Assembly (NCBI GenBank): GCA_016125005.1
Contig: WGMQ01000023.1
Coordinates: forward strand, 40,820 to 104,819
Reading direction: 5' to 3'
DNA: 64,000 nucleotides
DNA from: a bacterium
Lineage (GTDB): Bacteria > Sumerlaeota > Sumerlaeia > SLMS01
Shown here: positions 61,620 to 64,000 of the stretch, piece after piece
Numbering within the stretch: the first letter of the stretch is position 1
How the letters are laid out: each line of letters starts with the position of its first letter
Translations under genes and position numbers: made by a program
The notes under the pieces: model-generated
Databases searched by the model: none
What the model saw: only the letters and a program-made list of their open reading frames with translations
Told to the model about the DNA's origin: nothing

Positions 61620-62474
61620 CTAGGGGACGGGCGCGGCAGGCCCGGCGGTCGAAATGTCCGCCAGTCGGCCCTCGCCCAAGGTACTATCCATGATGTAGAT
61701 GCGGAAACCTTCCAGAACCGGTGATTCCTCGCTCTGGCTCTGCATGGTCACGCGGTAACGAACGTGGGTCCACTGTTCGTCGGGCCAGGCATGAAGCCCG
61801 CCGAGCACATAGTCCGCGTTCGGATTGCGGGAGCCATCCGGCATGGTGTCGGAGCGATCGCGCATCGACTCAGTGTCAACGCCCGCTGCGGTCCATTCGG
61901 ACCAGTTTTCACCGTCTGGGCTGAGCTGGAACTCGACCGCCATGTTGGTTCCGCCCGGGAGCACTTCCTTCCACATGGGCGCGAAGGCATTACTGGGGAA
62001 GTCGGTCGGCTTCGAGGGCGAAACCAGAACACCCTCCCGAATGCCGTCCACCGCTTTCACATCTGGATCGATGGTGAAGCCGTCGGGTGTGAGGACCACA
62101 CCGGTTAGCTCAAAACCCTCGGGGGTCGAGGCGAGCCCCTGAAAGCTCTCCGTCATGAACTTGCGGGGTTGGGATTCCGGGTCGATGTCGCCGGGGATGT
62201 CGGGCGTGGGCGTCGGGTAGACTTGCTCCGCCCCAATCTCGATCATCCGCTTTTCCGATTCCTCGGGCGTCATCGTCTTGGCAGGTACTTCGTCCACTGC
62301 GGGGGATACCGGAGCCGTGCTGATGTTCTTGGCCGGGGCCTTGGCGATGCTGTGTCCCCCGTCTCGGACAGCCGTGTCGGTGGACCCACCGCTCTTGGGC
62401 TGCATGGAGTAGTAAGCCAAGCCAGCAACTACCAAAAAACCTACGACTGCGACTCCCGCCAAGGGACGTTTCAT
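61620..62474 (-). CDS. Membrane-anchored hypothetical protein linked to the PGRP amidase
   Basis: 284-residue protein with one N-terminal transmembrane or signal-anchor segment (LAGVAVVGFLVVAGLAYYS), a polar linker, and a beta-sandwich-like C-terminal half with SPDGENWSEWTAAGVDTES and WTHVRYRVTM. The sandwich resembles those fused to some bacterial amidases. Gene order (upstream of the PGRP amidase, same strand, 67-base gap) suggests a shared role at the envelope. Function not recognised. ATG 62474 is preferred to 62510 because it starts just before the anchor. Confidence 0.6.
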   Translation of the reverse strand: MKRPLAGVAVVGFLVVAGLAYYSMQPKSGGSTDTAVRDGGHSIAKAPAKNISTAPVSPAVDEVPAKTMTPEESEKRMIEIGAEQVYPTPTPDIPGDIDPESQPRKFMTESFQGLASTPEGFELTGVVLTPDGFTIDPDVKAVDGIREGVLVSPSKPTDFPSNAFAPMWKEVLPGGTNMAVEFQLSPDGENWSEWTAAGVDTESMRDRSDTMPDGSRNPNADYVLGGLHAWPDEQWTHVRYRVTMQSQSEESPVLEGFRIYIMDSTLGEGRLADISTAGPAAPVP

Positions 62475-62794
62475 CCGGCAATTCCACCAGTTAGGTTGAC
62501 CATGCTCCATGCATGTTCTCGGCCAAGCCCGACGTGGTCGTAGAATGTTGATAAATATGGCGTTATGGCGCCTTTTGCCAGAGGCGCTCCGGGGATCTGG
62601 TACAACAGACGTTGTGTCGATGGTCTCGCAGCATTCATAAGTGTTTTATTGTCAGTATTTCAGGCTGGTTGTGGGGCTTTGTGGGAGCAACTGTCCAGTT
62701 GTATGGGATTGATTGGCTCCACGCCGTCGGGAGCTTCCTGTTGCCCGCCGCCCGCCATCATTTCTCACTGCTGCATCCCCGCGCGGAGCCACCC
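62475..62794. other. Divergent intergenic region before mazG
   Basis: 320 bases, AT-richer than its surroundings. It must hold promoters for both flanking genes, but I could not identify a convincing -10/-35 pair. The mazG frame is open upstream, but the GGAG at 62784 and the homology decide a start at 62795. Confidence 0.5.
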
Positions 62795-63670
62795 ATGCCA
62801 CTGCCGATTCCCAACAATCCCGATCAGTTTCGGCGCCTTGCCGAAATCATGGAATGCCTGCTCTCTGACGAAGGCTGTCCCTGGGATCGCAAGCAGACCC
62901 ACGAGACCCTCAAGCCATACGTCATTGAGGAATCCTATGAGGTCTGCGAGGCGATCGATCAGGGAGAGATGCAGGAACTGAAGGGCGAGTTGGGCGACTT
63001 GGGGCTCCAGATCGTCTTCCACTCGGCGCTGGCCAAGCGCGCCGGACACTTCGATGTGGACGACGTCTATCGCTCGATCTGCGAGAAGCTCATCCGCCGC
63101 CATCCCCACGTCTTTGGCGACACGGAGGCGAACGACGCCGGTGTGGTGCTGCGGAACTGGGAGGCGATCAAGAGGGCGGAGCGCGAGGCCGCGGCCAAGG
63201 GCGAGCGGCGTCCCTCGGCCCTCGACGGGGTGCCTGCGGCTCTGCCGGGACTCCAGCGCGCCCATCGACTCCAGACCAAGGCAGCGCGCGTCGGCTTCGA
63301 CTGGGGCGAGATGGCGCCGGTGCTCGCCAAGATTCGTGAGGAGATCGATGAGCTGGAGGCGGAAATTGCCCCGCTGCGGGACGAGATCGTGGCGCCGGTC
63401 AACCAGCGCGACGGCGGCACGACTCCGCCTGGTCGCGAGAAGCTGGCGGGGGAGCTGGGCGACCTGCTCTTCGCCATCGTGAACCTGGCGCGGTTCCTCC
63501 AGATCGACCCGGAACAGGCCATCCAGCAAACGAACCGCAAGTTCCTGCGGCGCTTCCACTACATCGAGCAGGTGTTGGCCGAGCGCGGCACCACGCCCGC
63601 CGAGTCGACGCTGGCGGAGATGGACGCCATCTGGGAAGAGAGCAAGCGGGCGCTCCCCGCCGAGGGGTGA
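62795..63670 (+). CDS. mazG: Nucleoside triphosphate pyrophosphohydrolase MazG
   Basis: 291-residue enzyme with two MazG domains. The first has CPWDRKQTHETL, EESYEV-x-EAI and GDLGLQI-VFH; the second has EEIDELEAEI and GDLLFAIVNLAR. Both keep the metal-binding Glu/Asp set. Hydrolyses NTPs to NMP and PPi in nucleotide-pool cleaning and stringent-response tuning. GGAG lies seven bases before the ATG. Confidence 0.95.
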   Translation: MPLPIPNNPDQFRRLAEIMECLLSDEGCPWDRKQTHETLKPYVIEESYEVCEAIDQGEMQELKGELGDLGLQIVFHSALAKRAGHFDVDDVYRSICEKLIRRHPHVFGDTEANDAGVVLRNWEAIKRAEREAAAKGERRPSALDGVPAALPGLQRAHRLQTKAARVGFDWGEMAPVLAKIREEIDELEAEIAPLRDEIVAPVNQRDGGTTPPGREKLAGELGDLLFAIVNLARFLQIDPEQAIQQTNRKFLRRFHYIEQVLAERGTTPAESTLAEMDAIWEESKRALPAEG

Positions 63671-63682
63671 GCGCCGCGGCGC

Positions 63683-64000
63683 TTACTTGAGCCCCGTGCG
63701 GGCGATGCCTTCCACGAAGAACCGTTGCAGGACGAAGAACATGATGACCACCGGCATGACGGTCAGCGTGCTGGCGGCCATCAGGATGTGATAGTCCATA
63801 CCCGCGTCCTCGCTCAGGTTCTGCAACCCCACCATCAGCGTGCGCTTGGCGGGCGTCGACGTGACGATCAGCGGCCACAGCAGCGAGTTCCAGTTGTTGA
63901 GGAAGTCGAAGATGCCCGCCGTGATGAACACCGGCACGGAGAGCGGCACGACCACCTGCCACAGATAGCGGAAGCGCGAGGCGCCGTCGATGCGCGCCGC
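63683..64000 (-). CDS. Carbohydrate ABC transporter permease (MalG/UgpE-type), 5'-truncated by window edge
   Basis: C-terminal part of a CUT1-family inner-membrane permease. The frame is open to the window end; residues there read AARIDGASRFRYLWQVVVPLSVPVF, the EAA-loop with the invariant Gly that contacts the ATPase, followed by two transmembrane segments and the usual short C-terminus (RFFVEGIARTGLK). The partner permease and binding protein should lie beyond 64 kb. Sugar unknown. Confidence 0.93.
   Translation of the reverse strand, partial: AARIDGASRFRYLWQVVVPLSVPVFITAGIFDFLNNWNSLLWPLIVTSTPAKRTLMVGLQNLSEDAGMDYHILMAASTLTVMPVVIMFFVLQRFFVEGIARTGLK

Noticed and set aside
62612..62794. Upstream extension of the mazG frame
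   Set aside because: No homology and no ribosome-binding site; GGAG before 62795 and family N-terminus fix the start.

Overview
The window is GC-rich and densely coded. It looks like the chromosome of a free-living Gram-negative bacterium. The outer membrane is implied by a lipid A acyltransferase, two Lpt-type LPS-transport proteins and a TolC-family protein. Type IV pilus retraction is implied by a PilT fragment. Secreted peptidoglycan amidases carrying golvesin/Xly-type domains, the two-component systems and a PPi-type phosphofructokinase would fit a deep-branching candidate phylum (Sumerlaeota-like or a PVC/FCB relative), but no rRNA or marker tree is available, so that placement is only a guess. 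I see no prophage, insertion sequence, CRISPR array or rRNA.

Layout. 1-6.5 kb: 3' part of pilT, then a minus-strand operon apt-lpxL-lptC-like-lptA-like-mnmA followed by a DUF4261-like gene. 6.5-18.8 kb (plus strand): DUF503 protein, membrane glycosyltransferase, cysE, a Ser/Thr kinase fused to a cyclic-nucleotide-binding-type domain, a large secreted amidase, a LacI-family regulator, and an FHA-GAF-PAS-GAF histidine kinase with its NarL-type partner. 18.9-20.3 kb (minus): GNAT enzyme and M14 peptidase lipoprotein. 20.6-24.3 kb: pyruvate (or 2-oxo acid) dehydrogenase E1alpha-E1beta-E2. 24.5-29 kb: response regulator, a class II aldolase with a possible microcompartment-targeting tail, and a large exported CehA/McbA-like protein without its metal site. 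29-37 kb: menG/ubiE-ubiX, an EAL-CBS-GGDEF protein, DUF6671, tRNA-Ser, a DinB-like protein and two membrane glycosyltransferases. 37-39.5 kb: argB and an M16 peptidase.

39.5-43.7 kb holds the infC-rpmI-rplT operon behind a structured leader containing a terminator hairpin and a complementary antiterminator strand. infC itself appears to start at AUC. PPi-phosphofructokinase and a nucleotide-sugar epimerase follow. 43.7-45.3 kb is a poorly coding accessory patch with an immunity-like protein and gene debris. 45.3-50.6 kb: a membrane-anchored spermidine-synthase-like protein, small MazG-like enzyme, YigZ/IMPACT protein and TolC-family protein. 50.7-57.2 kb: a second large amidase, agmatine-to-putrescine genes aguB-aguA, thiol peroxidase and an SDR. 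57.2-64 kb: LolD-like ATPase, degenerate receiver-PATAN protein, an SDR lacking its catalytic Tyr, a PGRP-type amidase with two golvesin-like domains and its neighbour, mazG, and the 3' end of a sugar ABC permease.

The points most worth a second look are the infC leader switch, the AUC start, a dispersed octamer GTCTATAC that recurs within genes in two reading frames, the aldolase tail, and three amidases decorated with the same accessory domain.
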